64,000 nucleotides of DNA from Rhodobacteraceae bacterium F11138 (GTDB lineage: Bacteria; Pseudomonadota; Alphaproteobacteria; Rhodobacterales; Rhodobacteraceae), in assembly GCA_016521575.1 (NCBI GenBank), contig JAEKDP010000002.1, forward strand, positions 410,098 through 474,097, given 5' to 3'. Of this stretch, positions 1 to 9,685 are shown piece by piece. The notes below the pieces were generated by a model. The model was not told where the DNA came from, did not search any database, and saw nothing but the letters and a program-made list of their open reading frames with translations. Numbering within the stretch: the stretch's first letter is position 1; each line of letters begins with the position of its first letter. The translations under genes were made by a program, and so were the position numbers.

Positions 1-1230
1 CTGTCCGGGCTGCTGGACCGCGTGCGCGCCACCGGGGCCCGCATGACGATCGCGATCGTTGATGCCTGCCGCAACAACCCGTTTCAGACCACGACCGGGC
101 GCAGCATCGGCGGAACCCGTGGCCTGGGCCGGATCACGGCACCGCAGGGCACATTCGTGATCTTTTCGGCGGGTGCCGGCCAATTGGCGCTGGACGAACT
201 GGACCAGGACGATCCAGCGGAAAATTCCGTGTTCACCCGTACCCTGGTGCCGCGCCTGTCCCAACCGGGGCTGGAACTGCGCAGCATGGTGGCGGATCTG
301 CGGGTCGAGGTCCGCAACCTCGCCCGCACGGTCAATCACAACCAATTTCCCGCCTATTACGATGAACTGCTCGGGGATTTCTATTTTGCCGACCCCCAGG
401 CCGCCAAAACCGAAACCCTTGCCCTGGCCACGATCCCGACGGAAACGGACGCGCCGACCCGCACCATGACCGACGATCCGATGCGCGCCGATTTCGAACT
501 GGCGCGGTCGATCGGGACCACGGACGCCCTGCAGACATTTGTGAATCGCTATACCAGCCGCAGTGACGAGTTTTCCTACAGGATGGCGCTGCAACTGCTG
601 GACCAGAAGCGCCGCGCCCCTGCCCCAGGCGAACCGGCTGCAACGTCCGGGGCCAAGGAAACACCGGACCGGACAGCAGCGCACACCGAACGCCGCGCGA
701 TCATACGTGACACCCAGGCCGCCCTGAATGCAGCCGGATGTTCTGCGGGAGCAGCCGACGGCGTGGCCGGGCCGCGCACGCGCCGGGCCTTGCAGCGCTT
801 CATCACCGATACCGGCGCCTCGGTGAGTCTCTCCGATCTGGGGACCCGCCGCGCCTTGAATGCCGTGCTGCAGCGCGGTTCGGAAACATGCACCAAAACC
901 GTTGCCGCACCCGCCCCGGCCACGGGCAAGCCCGCCGGGCTGAAACTGACCGGGACCTGGCGGTATACGGCAACCTGCGCCCTGCTCATCAAGGTGACCG
1001 GCACCACCCGTTTCCGGAAGACCGGCGCGAACGCCTATCAGGGGAACCTGTCGGATTCGCTGGGTCAGAAAGCCCATAGCGAGGTCTACCTGAACGACCG
1101 CGAACTCACAGGCACCGATTATTATCCGGGCATAACCGTCAAATGGCGCGGACGCATGGCTGCGGACGGCAACAGCTTTACCGCAAGCGGCTCAACCGGC
1201 TGTTCGGTCTACGCCTCCCGCGCGGGCTGA
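1..1230 (+). CDS. Caspase-like (peptidase C14) protein with peptidoglycan-binding domain, 5' end cut by window
   Basis: The frame is already open at base 1 and ends with TGA, so only the C-terminal 409 codons are visible. The stretch IVDACRNNPF around fragment residues 20-29 is the p20 motif of caspase/metacaspase-like (C14) proteins, with the presumed nucleophile Cys23; the catalytic His must lie upstream of the window. A peptidoglycan-binding-type helical repeat follows at about residues 235-285 (TQAALNAAGC, then TRRALQRFI). The last 100 residues are beta-rich and were not recognised. Caspase-like proteins with such tails are common and poorly characterised in alphaproteobacteria, and substrate and role are unknown. 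Confidence 0.75.
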   Translation: MSGLLDRVRATGARMTIAIVDACRNNPFQTTTGRSIGGTRGLGRITAPQGTFVIFSAGAGQLALDELDQDDPAENSVFTRTLVPRLSQPGLELRSMVADLRVEVRNLARTVNHNQFPAYYDELLGDFYFADPQAAKTETLALATIPTETDAPTRTMTDDPMRADFELARSIGTTDALQTFVNRYTSRSDEFSYRMALQLLDQKRRAPAPGEPAATSGAKETPDRTAAHTERRAIIRDTQAALNAAGCSAGAADGVAGPRTRRALQRFITDTGASVSLSDLGTRRALNAVLQRGSETCTKTVAAPAPATGKPAGLKLTGTWRYTATCALLIKVTGTTRFRKTGANAYQGNLSDSLGQKAHSEVYLNDRELTGTDYYPGITVKWRGRMAADGNSFTASGSTGCSVYASRAG

Positions 1231-1243
1231 TCCCACTGCCGCC

Positions 1244-1513
1244 TCAGTGCAGGGTGAATTCCCCGACCTGGTTGTGCCATTCACCCGACGACAGCATCCG
1301 GCGATGTGTAAAGCGCACCGAATGCAGCGGCCCGTCGATCTCGCGCTGCCAGAACTCGACGAATTTGAACAACCCCGGATGATCCGGTGCCAGATCATAG
1401 TCCTGCCAGACAAAGCTGTTCAGCACATGGATATAGTCAGGCATGCAGTAATAGATTTCGGCCGTGGTCAAACCATAGCCCTTCAGCATCAATTCAGTCT
1501 CGGTCGGTTTCAT
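1244..1513 (-). CDS. Usg-like family protein
   Basis: This 89-aa protein carries the hallmark pattern of the Usg-like family: GYGLTTAEI near the N-terminus, VWQDYDLAP in the middle, and FWQREIDGPLHSVRFTH toward the C-terminus. Family members are about 90 aa, soluble and largely confined to alphaproteobacteria, and no biochemical function is established. It is convergent with the caspase-like gene (13-bp gap) and divergent from gyrA. The ATG is preceded by purines (agcaagg on the coding strand). Confidence 0.8.
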   Translation of the reverse strand: MKPTETELMLKGYGLTTAEIYYCMPDYIHVLNSFVWQDYDLAPDHPGLFKFVEFWQREIDGPLHSVRFTHRRMLSSGEWHNQVGEFTLH

Positions 1514-1646
1514 CCTTGCTCTCGCTCTGTTGCATTCACCTTTTTGGCTCGATCCCCATATGATCCGCGAAAATTGTTAAATTTCAACAAAAACAATATG
1601 TTGTCACTCTTGCGACGCGGCTGCCAGTTTCGCATCGCTTGGGCCA

Positions 1647-1674
1647 TTGCACCCTATATGCTGGGTCTGATAAG
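1647..1674 (+). promoter_or_regulatory. Possible sigma70-type promoter of gyrA
   Basis: TTGCAC (1647-1652) and GATAAG (1669-1674) are separated by 16 bp and lie about 46 bp before the gyrA GTG start. This is a motif match only. The 207-bp region between usg and gyrA must also hold the promoter of the divergent usg gene, which I could not place. Confidence 0.35.
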
Positions 1675-1720
1675 GTGTCTGCACACAAGATGGCCGATGC
1701 AGCAAGAATAGGCAGACCAC

Positions 1721-4480
1721 GTGAACGATACGCCGGAACCCCCTGAAAACACGGATGAAACGCCACCGGAACGCCCTGTATACGACGGGCCTTCGGTCTC
1801 TATCGAATCCGAAATGCGCACGTCCTATCTGGATTACGCCATGTCGGTCATCGTCAGCCGGGCGATCCCGGACCTGCGCGACGGGCTGAAACCGGTGCAT
1901 CGACGCATTCTCTATGCGATGCACGAAACCGGCAACACGCATGACAAGCCCTATCGCAAATCGGCCCGTCCGGTGGGGGACGTCATGGGTAAATATCACC
2001 CGCATGGTGACAGCGCCATCTATGACGCCCTGGTGCGGATGGCCCAGGACTTCTCGATGTCGCTGCCGCTTCTGGATGGTCAGGGCAACTTTGGCTCGAT
2101 GGACGGCGACAACGCCGCGGCGATGCGATATACCGAAGTGCGGATGGACCGGCCGGCCAATTTCCTGCTGGCAGATATCGACAAGGAAACCGTCGATTTC
2201 CAGGACAATTACGACGGCAAGGACCGCGAACCCACCGTGCTGCCGGCGCGCTTTCCCAATATGCTGGTCAATGGCGCGGGCGGAATCGCCGTTGGCATGG
2301 CGACCAACATTCCGCCGCACAACCTGGGCGAAGTCGTGGACGCGACGCTGGCGTTGATCGAAGACCCGGACCTGACCAGCGAGCAGTTGATCGACTACGT
2401 CCCCGGCCCCGACTTTCCCACCGGCGGCATCATGCTGGGCCGGTCCGGTGCCCGCAAGGCCTATCTCGAAGGACGCGGCAGCGTCATCATCCGCGCCAGG
2501 ACCCGCATCGAGGAAATCCGCAAGGATCGTTATGCCATCGTGCTGGACGAGATCCCGTATCAGGTCAACAAGGCCACCATGATCGAGAAAATCGCCGAGG
2601 CGGTGCGCGAAAAGCGCATCGAGGGCGTCGCCCATGTGCAGGACGAAAGCGACCGCAACGGTGTGCGTGTGGTGATCGAACTGAAACGCGACGCCACCGC
2701 CGAAGTCGTGTTGAACCAGTTGTGGCGGTTCTCTCCGATGCAGACCCATTTCGGCTGCAACATGCTGGCGCTGAACGGGGGCCGTCCCGAACAGCTGACC
2801 CTGCGCCGGTTCCTGACTTCGTTCATCGACTTTCGCGAGGACGTGGTGGCGCGGCGCACCGCCTATCTGCTGCGCAAGGCGCGCGAGCGCAGTCATATCC
2901 TGTGCGGTCTGGCCGTGGCCGTCACCAATATCGACGAAGTGGTTGCCACGATCCGCGCCTCCGCCGATGCGGCCGAAGCACGCGAAAAACTGATGACCCG
3001 GCGCTGGCCGGCCGAGTCGATCATGGAATATATCGCGCTGATCGATGATCCGACCCACCGGGCGAACGAAGACGGGACCTATAACCTGTCCGAAACCCAG
3101 GCCCGCGCCATTCTGGAATTGCGGCTGCAGCGCCTGACCCAGATCGGCGTCAAGGAAGTCACCGACGAGCTGGAAGAACTGGCCAGCAAGATCAAGGAAT
3201 ACCTTGAAATTCTCGGCAGCCGCGAACGGATCATGGGCATCATCGCGGACGAGTTGCGCGACGTGCGCGAACAGTTCGCGGTGCCCCGCCGCACCGAGAT
3301 CGTCGACTGGTCCGGCGACATGGAAGACGAAGACCTGATCGAACGCGAAGACATGGTGGTGACCGTCACCTCGGGCGGGTACATCAAGCGCACGCCGCTT
3401 GCCGATTTCCGCAGCCAGCGCCGCGGCGGCAAGGGCCTGTCGGGCATGCAGACCAAGGAAGAAGACGTCGTTACCACGTTGTTTGTGGCCAACACGCACA
3501 CCCAGCTTCTGTTCTTCACCACCGACGGCATGGTCTACAAGCTCAAGACCTGGCGTCTGCCGCAGGGCGGGCGCACCTCCAAGGGCAAGGCGATCGTCAA
3601 TATCCTGCCGATTCCAACCGGCGTGTCGGTTGCCGCAATCATGCCGGTAGATCGCGACGAAGCCGAATGGGACGATCTTCAGGTCGTCTTTGCGACCTCG
3701 GCGGGGACAGTGCGGCGCAACAAGCTGAGCGATTTCACCAACGTCAAACGTAACGGCAAGATCGCCATGAAGTTCGAGGACGAGCACGCCGACACCACGC
3801 TGATCAACGCGCGGATCGCGTCCAACGACGACGACGTGATGCTGGTGACGAACTCTGGCCGCGCGATCCGCTTTCCGGCGACCGACGTGCGGGTGTTCAA
3901 CAGCCGCTCCAGCGTCGGCGTGCGGGGCATCCGTCTGAGCGAGGGCGATCGGGTCGTCTCGATGTCCGTGATCCGCCACTTCGAGGCCACGCCGGATGAG
4001 CGCGCCGCCTATCTCAAGTGGAAGCGCGCCACCGCCGGGCTGTCCGAAGACGCCGAGAACGGCGAGGACGAAGAGGTGAACGCCATGGCGACCATCTCGC
4101 AAGAGCGCTATTCGGAAATGTCGGCGGCGGAAAACCTGATCCTGACCATCACCGCCGGCGGGATGGGCAAGCTCAGCTCCAGCCATGATTATCCCGTGCG
4201 CGGGCGTGGCGGACAAGGGGTTCGCGCGATCGACCCCGCCATGCGCGGCGGTCCCCTGATCGCCTCCTTCCCGGTGGAAATGGATGATCAGATCATGCTG
4301 GCCACATCCAAAGGGCAATCGATCCGGGTTCCGGTCGAAGGTATCTCGTTCCGCTCACGCAGCGCAGGCGGGGTCCGCGTGTTCAACACCGGCAAGGGCG
4401 AAGAAGTCGTCAGCGTGGCCTGGATCGCCGATCAGGGCGAAACCGAAGCCGATTCAGAAGAAAGCGGCGGCGAGGGCTGA
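1721..4480 (+). CDS. gyrA: DNA gyrase subunit A
   Basis: This is the breakage-reunion subunit of the type II topoisomerase that negatively supercoils DNA, acting with GyrB. The 919-aa product has the catalytic Tyr137 in [10 protein letters not shown] (E. coli Tyr122). The quinolone-determining region [10 protein letters not shown] carries Ser98 and Asp102, which correspond to E. coli Ser83 and Asp87, so the allele looks like a sensitive one. The GyrA-box (SQRRGGKG) at the start of the C-terminal beta-pinwheel separates it from ParC. An acidic insert of about 30 residues (around 770-790) interrupts the C-terminal domain. The start is GTG; conserved N-terminal residues rule out the next in-frame ATG. 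No strong ribosome-binding site is seen. The tail is acidic. Confidence 0.97.
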   Translation: MNDTPEPPENTDETPPERPVYDGPSVSIESEMRTSYLDYAMSVIVSRAIPDLRDGLKPVHRRILYAMHETGNTHDKPYRKSARPVGDVMGKYHPHGDSAIYDALVRMAQDFSMSLPLLDGQGNFGSMDGDNAAAMRYTEVRMDRPANFLLADIDKETVDFQDNYDGKDREPTVLPARFPNMLVNGAGGIAVGMATNIPPHNLGEVVDATLALIEDPDLTSEQLIDYVPGPDFPTGGIMLGRSGARKAYLEGRGSVIIRARTRIEEIRKDRYAIVLDEIPYQVNKATMIEKIAEAVREKRIEGVAHVQDESDRNGVRVVIELKRDATAEVVLNQLWRFSPMQTHFGCNMLALNGGRPEQLTLRRFLTSFIDFREDVVARRTAYLLRKARERSHILCGLAVAVTNIDEVVATIRASADAAEAREKLMTRRWPAESIMEYIALIDDPTHRANEDGTYNLSETQARAILELRLQRLTQIGVKEVTDELEELASKIKEYLEILGSRERIMGIIADELRDVREQFAVPRRTEIVDWSGDMEDEDLIEREDMVVTVTSGGYIKRTPLADFRSQRRGGKGLSGMQTKEEDVVTTLFVANTHTQLLFFTTDGMVYKLKTWRLPQGGRTSKGKAIVNILPIPTGVSVAAIMPVDRDEAEWDDLQVVFATSAGTVRRNKLSDFTNVKRNGKIAMKFEDEHADTTLINARIASNDDDVMLVTNSGRAIRFPATDVRVFNSRSSVGVRGIRLSEGDRVVSMSVIRHFEATPDERAAYLKWKRATAGLSEDAENGEDEEVNAMATISQERYSEMSAAENLILTITAGGMGKLSSSHDYPVRGRGGQGVRAIDPAMRGGPLIASFPVEMDDQIMLATSKGQSIRVPVEGISFRSRSAGGVRVFNTGKGEEVVSVAWIADQGETEADSEESGGEG

Positions 4481-4502
4481 ATCGCATCCATTCGGGCGTA
4501 AA

Positions 4503-4536
4503 CGGACATGGTCAGGCAACCGCCGCACCATGTCCG
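4503..4536. terminator. Inverted repeat between convergent gyrA and M32 carboxypeptidase
   Basis: Two perfect 10-bp arms (CGGACATGGT at 4503-4512 and ACCATGTCCG at 4527-4536) flank a 14-nt loop in the short gap between two converging genes. There is no T-run, so it is a weak or Rho-assisted terminator at best. Confidence 0.4.
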
Positions 4537-4556
4537 CCACATGACGCCTGCGCAGG

Positions 4557-6026
4557 CTACAACCCGTAGAGCGCACCGAATTTGTCGTCGAGATAAGCCA
4601 GCAACGGCTGTTCGGATGGCTCAACCCCGCTGGCCTGCCGGATCAGATCGCGGGGCAGGATCAATCCGCCGTGGCGCTGTACATTCTCGCGTAGCCAGGT
4701 GGTTGCACTGCTGGTGTCGCCCTGCGCCAACCGGGCATCCAGATCCGGGACTGCCTCGCGCAGCGCCTGAAACAGGCATCCGGCATAGACATTGCCCAAC
4801 GCATAAGTCGGAAAATACCCGAACAGCCCGACCGACCAGTGCACATCCTGCAGGCACCCGTTGGACGGCCTGTCCACCGCATAGCCGAAATCCGCCGCAA
4901 ACCGGTCGTTCCAGGCCGCCTCCAGATCGCTGACCTGCAAATCCCCCGCCATGAGCGCACGTTCCAGATCAAAGCGCAGCATGATGTGCAGATTGTATTG
5001 CACCTCGTCGGCTTCGGTGCGGATATAGCCGTTCTGAACCCGGTTGACCGCTGCAAAGAACGCATCCGCATCGGAAATTCCGAAATCGCCGAACAGGTCG
5101 CGCATCCGCCCGTACAGCCACCCGGTAAAGGCCCGGCCCCGGCCGATCTGATTTTCATAGATCCGGCTTTGGCTTTCATGCACGCCCATCGATACGCCCT
5201 GCCCCAACGGCGTCAACGCATAGGCCGGGTCGATGCCTTGTTCATAGGCGGCATGGCCAACTTCGTGGATCGTGGAATACAGGCAATTGAACGGATCGGT
5301 TGCGCTGGTGCGGGTCGTGATGCGCACATCATCCCCGCTGCCCGAACTGAACGGATGCACCGCCTTGTCAACCCGCCCACGGCTCAGGTCATATCCAAAG
5401 GTTGTAGCCAGTTCCTGGCTCAGGCGCATTTGCGTCGCCTCATCGAAACTGCCGCTGACACCGGCCGGCATCGGGCGGTCCAGCACCGCCGCGCGCAAGT
5501 TCACCAGCCGTGGCCGCATCGCGTCAAACAGCGCGCCGATCTGTTCCGCCGTGGTCCCGGGTTCGTAATCCTGCAACATCGCATCATAGAGATCGCCGCC
5601 AGCGGCCAGCGCCGCGCCTTCTTCGCGCTTGAGCACCACCACCTCTTGCAGCACCGGCAGGAAGGCGGCCACATCCTCGGCCGCGCGGGCAGCGGCCCAT
5701 TTGCCCTGGGCCTCGGATGTCACCTGCGCGATCCGCTTGGCCAGATCCGCCGGAACCCTGGTCGCACGCGCGTAGGCGCGGCGGATCTCGCGCAGTTGGG
5801 CGCGCCCGGCGGCATCGGGTGCCTTGGCGGTTTCCAGCCATTCGCCGACCTGCGGTGCGGATCGACGCGCGTGCAGGACCGATTCCATCGCTGCCATTTC
5901 CGCGCCGCGCTGACGCGCCGCGCCGCGCGGCATCATGGTTTCCTGATCCCAACCCAGGCGACCGGCGATTTGCGCCAGCGCCGCGGTTTCGCGGGCATCC
6001 GCGATCAGTTTGTCAAAGCTGTTCAT
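4557..6026 (-). CDS. Carboxypeptidase Taq family metallopeptidase (M32)
   Basis: This is a 489-aa zinc carboxypeptidase, the usual length of family M32. All five M32 signature motifs are visible in order: HPF (about 224-226), DxRxT (DVRIT), the zinc-binding HEVGH at 254-258, HES with Gln (GVHESQSR), and the IRTEADE motif. It probably trims C-terminal residues from cytosolic peptides with broad specificity. No signal peptide is seen. The ATG was chosen because it overlaps the ctaA stop by 4 nt (ATGA), which indicates translational coupling. An open frame continues upstream of this ATG but only as an out-of-frame overlap with ctaA. Confidence 0.93.
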   Translation of the reverse strand: MNSFDKLIADARETAALAQIAGRLGWDQETMMPRGAARQRGAEMAAMESVLHARRSAPQVGEWLETAKAPDAAGRAQLREIRRAYARATRVPADLAKRIAQVTSEAQGKWAAARAAEDVAAFLPVLQEVVVLKREEGAALAAGGDLYDAMLQDYEPGTTAEQIGALFDAMRPRLVNLRAAVLDRPMPAGVSGSFDEATQMRLSQELATTFGYDLSRGRVDKAVHPFSSGSGDDVRITTRTSATDPFNCLYSTIHEVGHAAYEQGIDPAYALTPLGQGVSMGVHESQSRIYENQIGRGRAFTGWLYGRMRDLFGDFGISDADAFFAAVNRVQNGYIRTEADEVQYNLHIMLRFDLERALMAGDLQVSDLEAAWNDRFAADFGYAVDRPSNGCLQDVHWSVGLFGYFPTYALGNVYAGCLFQALREAVPDLDARLAQGDTSSATTWLRENVQRHGGLILPRDLIRQASGVEPSEQPLLAYLDDKFGALYGL

Positions 6027-7177
6027 CGGGTCTCTCCACGCAGGGATGTAGCGGCCGGATATCCGGCCAGGAACCGTGCCCGCAGGATCAACACCCAGAG
6101 CACCACGGCCAGCAACTGATGCACAATGGCGATCTGCCATGGCGCGCCATACAGGACCGTCATGATGCCCAGAACGATCTGCAGACACAGTGCGGCAAAC
6201 CCGGCGTTGAACGCAAACCGCGTGGTCGGATGCGCGCTGCGCCGGCCACGCAGCCAGACCACGACACCAAACGCGAACAGCAGATAACCGCTGATCCGGT
6301 GAATGAACTGCACCAGCCCCGGGTTTTCGAACAGGTTGCGCCACATCGGCTCCAGCAACAGCGCATCGGGCGGCAACAGCTGCCCCCCCATCAACGGCCA
6401 GTCGGTAAAACTGCGCCCGGCATCGATACCGGCAACCAGTGCACCGATCAGGATTTGCAGAAAGGCAAAATGCATCAGCCCGGTCGACATGCCAAACAGC
6501 CGCGTTTCTCGCGCACGGCGGGCCTGCAACAGATCGCGCTCCGGTCGTCCCAGAAGAAACACATACCAGGCAATCAACCCGAGAATGGCAAAGGCCAGCC
6601 CCAGGTGGACGGCCAGACGATAGCTGGCAACGCTGGTCATGCCCTGTCCCTGGGTCACGCCAGAGGACACCATCCACCAACCGATCGCACCCTGCGCGCC
6701 CCCAAGGGCACCCACCAGAAACAGACGCCCGGTCCAGCCCGGAGGCACCTTGCGCGCCGCCAGAAACCCGACGAATCCCAACGCCCAGACCAGCCCGATC
6801 ACCCGGCCCAGCTGACGATGCCCCCATTCCCACCAGTAGATCGCCTTGAAATCAGCCAATTGCATCCACTGGTTCTGAATCCGGAACTGGTCGATCTGCT
6901 GATACTTGTCGAACTCGGCCTGCCATTCCACGTCATTCATAGGCGGCAGCGCCCCCGAGACCGGACGCCATTCGGTGATGGACAGCCCGCTGCCGGTCAG
7001 TCTGGTCAAACCCCCGACCACGATCATGATCATCACCAGCGTGAACAGGATCATCAGCCACGCCCGAATCGCTGTCCGCGCCCCGCTACGACCCCTGTCG
7101 ATCCCGCCCGGCCGGGCCGCGGGTTTGGCCGCGTCTTCGTGGGTGACCTCTTCGAATATGCTGCGTTTTGAACTCAT
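6023..7177 (-). CDS. ctaA: Heme A synthase (COX15/CtaA family)
   Basis: This 384-aa polytopic membrane protein converts heme O to heme A for aa3-type cytochrome oxidase. About eight hydrophobic segments are visible. The family's heme-ligand histidines appear in WWEWGHRQLGR, YRLAVHLGLA, QFIHRISGYLL and IAIVHQLLAVV, giving the internal two-fold repeat expected for COX15. The N-terminal 35 residues are polar and cytoplasmic. The ATG is preceded by gaggctggc and removes an upstream extension that is open but untypical. The gene overlaps the downstream peptidase by 4 nt. I see no metabolic reason for that pairing. Confidence 0.93.
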   Translation of the reverse strand: MSSKRSIFEEVTHEDAAKPAARPGGIDRGRSGARTAIRAWLMILFTLVMIMIVVGGLTRLTGSGLSITEWRPVSGALPPMNDVEWQAEFDKYQQIDQFRIQNQWMQLADFKAIYWWEWGHRQLGRVIGLVWALGFVGFLAARKVPPGWTGRLFLVGALGGAQGAIGWWMVSSGVTQGQGMTSVASYRLAVHLGLAFAILGLIAWYVFLLGRPERDLLQARRARETRLFGMSTGLMHFAFLQILIGALVAGIDAGRSFTDWPLMGGQLLPPDALLLEPMWRNLFENPGLVQFIHRISGYLLFAFGVVVWLRGRRSAHPTTRFAFNAGFAALCLQIVLGIMTVLYGAPWQIAIVHQLLAVVLWVLILRARFLAGYPAATSLRGETR

Positions 7178-7238
7178 GCCAGCCTCGTTTCCGATTTCGC
7201 CAGAACCTAGGCGCGTCCGCGCGGCGCGTCCAGCCGCA

Positions 7239-7985
7239 TCAGTCCCCGCGTTGTTTCCAGCGGACCATCTGCCGCATGATCCCGTGCAACATCTGCACAT
7301 CCGCCGTGGTCAAGGGCATCCGGGACCACAGATTGCGCAGGTTGACCTTCATGCTGGCGGCCTTGGTCTGCGGAAAGAAGAAGCCCGCCGTCTGCAGGCT
7401 GTCTTCGTAATGGGACGCCAGCTTGTCGATCTCCTGCGCGTTCGCCCAGCCGGCTTTGCCGGGGTCGACGAATTCGGCTGGCACCTCATTGGTCTGCCGA
7501 CGCCATTCATATGCCGTCAGCAGCACGCATTGCGCCAGATTCAGCGAAGCGAAATCGGGATTGACCGGAACCGACACAATGGCGTTGGCCCGGGCGATAT
7601 CCTCGTTCTCAAGGCCCGCACGCTCTGGCCCGAACAACACCGCCACCTTTTGTCCCGCCGCGATCCGTTGGGCTGCGACCTGCATCGCATGTTCGGGACT
7701 GAACACCGGCTTGGTCAGATCGCGGGACCGTGCCGTGGTCGCCATGACATAGGTGCAATCGCCCACCGCCCCGGCAAGATCAGGGAAAAGCTGCGCTTCG
7801 TCCAGCAGCCGCCCCGCGCCGCTGGCCATGGCAGTGGCCGCCGGGTTGGGCCAGCCATCGCGCGGCGCAACCAGCCGCATCCGGTCCAGACCGAAATTCC
7901 ACATTGCCCGCGCCGCGGCGCCGACGTTCTCGCCCATCTGCGGGCGCACCAGGACAAAGGCGGGTTGGGCTGTCTGACTGGGCAT
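7239..7985 (-). CDS. SPOUT-family RNA methyltransferase, TrmJ-like
   Basis: The 248-aa protein starts with FVLVRPQMGENVGAAARAM, which is typical of the TrmJ/TrmH SPOUT class. It also has the trefoil-knot motifs VLFGPERAGL and ASLNLAQCV that bind S-adenosylmethionine. TrmJ enzymes 2'-O-methylate position 32 of tRNAs, and that role is the likeliest here by family. The C-terminal 90 residues form a helical extension. The start is an ATG with ggagac 7 nt upstream. The gene is divergent from the ThiE-like gene and separated from ctaA by 61 bp. Confidence 0.85.
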   Translation of the reverse strand: MPSQTAQPAFVLVRPQMGENVGAAARAMWNFGLDRMRLVAPRDGWPNPAATAMASGAGRLLDEAQLFPDLAGAVGDCTYVMATTARSRDLTKPVFSPEHAMQVAAQRIAAGQKVAVLFGPERAGLENEDIARANAIVSVPVNPDFASLNLAQCVLLTAYEWRRQTNEVPAEFVDPGKAGWANAQEIDKLASHYEDSLQTAGFFFPQTKAASMKVNLRNLWSRMPLTTADVQMLHGIMRQMVRWKQRGD

Positions 7986-8119
7986 GGTGTCTCCGTTGTT
8001 GCGCCATTGCCATAGAATGCCGCAGCGGCGGGGACAAGCCACGGCCTGCCCGCCCCTATGGCGTTTCCATCGCCGCCATGATCCGCTAGAGAGTGCCGAC
8101 ACTCACCAAGGACGCCCCG

Positions 8120-8749
8120 ATGGACAGCCCAGAGCAGCCGCAGATCTACCTCATCACCCCCGCCACCTTCGAGCTGAGCCGGTTTCCCGATCAACTGGCC
8201 CGCGTTCTGGACAGCACCGCCATCGCCTGTATCCGTCTGGCCATGGCCAGCCAGGACGAAGACCAGCTGTCGCGCGCCGCCGACGCGCTGCGCGACGTGG
8301 CCCATGCCCGTGACGTGGCGCTGGTCATCGACGATCACGTCCTGCTGGCCGAACGGCTGGGGCTGGACGGGGTCCATCTGAGCGACGCGGCGCGCTCGGT
8401 GCGCCATGCGCGCAAGACGCTGGGGCCGGACGCCATTGTCGGCAGTTTTTGCGGCACATCGCGCCATGACGGCCTGTCCGCGGGCGAAGCCGGGGCCGAT
8501 TACGTCAGCTTTGGCCCGGTCGGCGCGCACACCCTGGGCGACGGTTCGGTGGCAGAGCAGGATCTGTTCCAGTGGTGGTCCGAAATGATCGAAGTGCCGG
8601 TCGTGGCCGAAGGCGGATTGGATGCGGATCTGATCGCCGCGTTGACGTCCTGTACCGATTTCTTCGGTATCGGCCACGAGATCTGGCGCGCCGAGGATCC
8701 CGTTGCCGCGCTGATGTCCCTGAAGGATGCGATGGCTGGGACCGCCTGA
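8120..8749 (+). CDS. Thiamine-phosphate-synthase-like protein (ThiE/TenI fold), degenerate motifs
   Basis: The 209-aa product follows the ThiE TIM-barrel layout (YLITPATF at the N-terminus, GVHLSD, GADYVSFGPV, VVAEGGL). However, the canonical NDR stretch reads DDH and the HLGQ.D pyrophosphate-binding motif reads HLSDA. Thiamine phosphate synthase activity is therefore uncertain, and a TenI-like or otherwise diverged role is possible. No other thi gene is nearby. The ATG at 8120 has aagga 8 nt upstream; a GTG at 8093 in the same frame is less likely. Confidence 0.75.
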   Translation: MDSPEQPQIYLITPATFELSRFPDQLARVLDSTAIACIRLAMASQDEDQLSRAADALRDVAHARDVALVIDDHVLLAERLGLDGVHLSDAARSVRHARKTLGPDAIVGSFCGTSRHDGLSAGEAGADYVSFGPVGAHTLGDGSVAEQDLFQWWSEMIEVPVVAEGGLDADLIAALTSCTDFFGIGHEIWRAEDPVAALMSLKDAMAGTA

Positions 8750-8788
8750 TCGCTTGCGCCTTCGCGGGAATGGCGGCACAAGACACGC

Positions 8789-9685
8789 ATGACCGTCTCA
8801 AGTGACCAGATCCTGTGCATCGGCAGCGTCCTGTGGGACGTGATCGGCCGATCCGCAAGCCACATGCGCCAGGGCTCGGACGTGCCCGGACGCATCAGCA
8901 GGCTGCCCGGCGGGGTGGCCTTGAACATTGCGATGACGCTGGTGCGGTTTGGCCAGAAGCCGGTTCTTCTGACCGCAATCGGCCGCGATGCCGAAGGCGA
9001 CGAACTGACCGATTCCTGCGCACGGATAGGCATGATCACGGACCACATCTATCGCTCGGACGATCTGCCCACCGACCGCTACATGGCCGTCGAAGGTGCG
9101 AACGGGCTGATTGCGGCCATTGCCGACGCCCATTCCCTGGAGGCAGCCGGCGACAAGATCCTGCGCCCCATGACCGACGGGCGTCTTGGCAGCGACGCGC
9201 AGCCCTTTTGCGGTCGCGTCGCGCTGGATGGCAACCTGACCCTGACCCTGCTGGAACAGATCGCGCAAAGCCCGGCCTTTGCCGCCGCCGACCTGCGCGT
9301 CGCGCCGGCCAGCCCGGGCAAGGCCGAACGGCTGTTGCCGTTCCTGAACCATCGACGCGCCACCCTGTATGTCAATCTCGAAGAGGCCGGGCTGCTGTGC
9401 CAGACCACGTTTTCCGCGTCCGAAGAGGCCGCCCGCTGTCTTGTTGAGCGCGGGGCGCCGCGCGTTCTGGTCACCGACGGGGGCCGCTCCGCCAGCGAGG
9501 CCGACGCCGAGCGGATCATCACCCGGACCCCGCCCGAAGTCCTGGTTACCCGGGTCACCGGCGCGGGCGATACCTTCATGGCGGCCCATATCGCAGCCGA
9601 GGCAAAGGGCGCGAACAGGGCGACCGCTCTGGACCGCGCCCTGCAAGCCGCCGCCACCTATGTTTCAGGAGAAACCCCACTGTGA
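8789..9685 (+). CDS. psuK: PfkB-family carbohydrate kinase, probable pseudouridine kinase
   Basis: This 298-aa ribokinase-fold protein has the N-terminal GSVLWDVIGR and LPGGVALNIAMTL sugar-binding region and the C-terminal anion-hole motif VTGAGDTFMAAH with the catalytic Asp. It overlaps psuG by 4 nt (GTGA), so kinase and glycosidase are translated together. That arrangement is what assigns pseudouridine as the substrate: PsuK would make pseudouridine 5'-phosphate for PsuG. The substrate call rests on context and not on kinase residues. A short 39-bp gap separates it from the ThiE-like gene, and co-transcription is possible. Confidence 0.82.
   Translation: MTVSSDQILCIGSVLWDVIGRSASHMRQGSDVPGRISRLPGGVALNIAMTLVRFGQKPVLLTAIGRDAEGDELTDSCARIGMITDHIYRSDDLPTDRYMAVEGANGLIAAIADAHSLEAAGDKILRPMTDGRLGSDAQPFCGRVALDGNLTLTLLEQIAQSPAFAAADLRVAPASPGKAERLLPFLNHRRATLYVNLEEAGLLCQTTFSASEEAARCLVERGAPRVLVTDGGRSASEADAERIITRTPPEVLVTRVTGAGDTFMAAHIAAEAKGANRATALDRALQAAATYVSGETPL

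Noticed and set aside
1819-2160. Quinolone-resistance mutation in gyrA
   Set aside because: The key positions are Ser98 and Asp102, the residues expected in sensitive enzymes.
1604-4318. A 904-codon open frame antisense to gyrA
   Set aside because: It mirrors the gyrA codons on the other strand, is full of His/Gly/Asp runs typical of antisense frames in GC-rich DNA, and has no recognisable domain.
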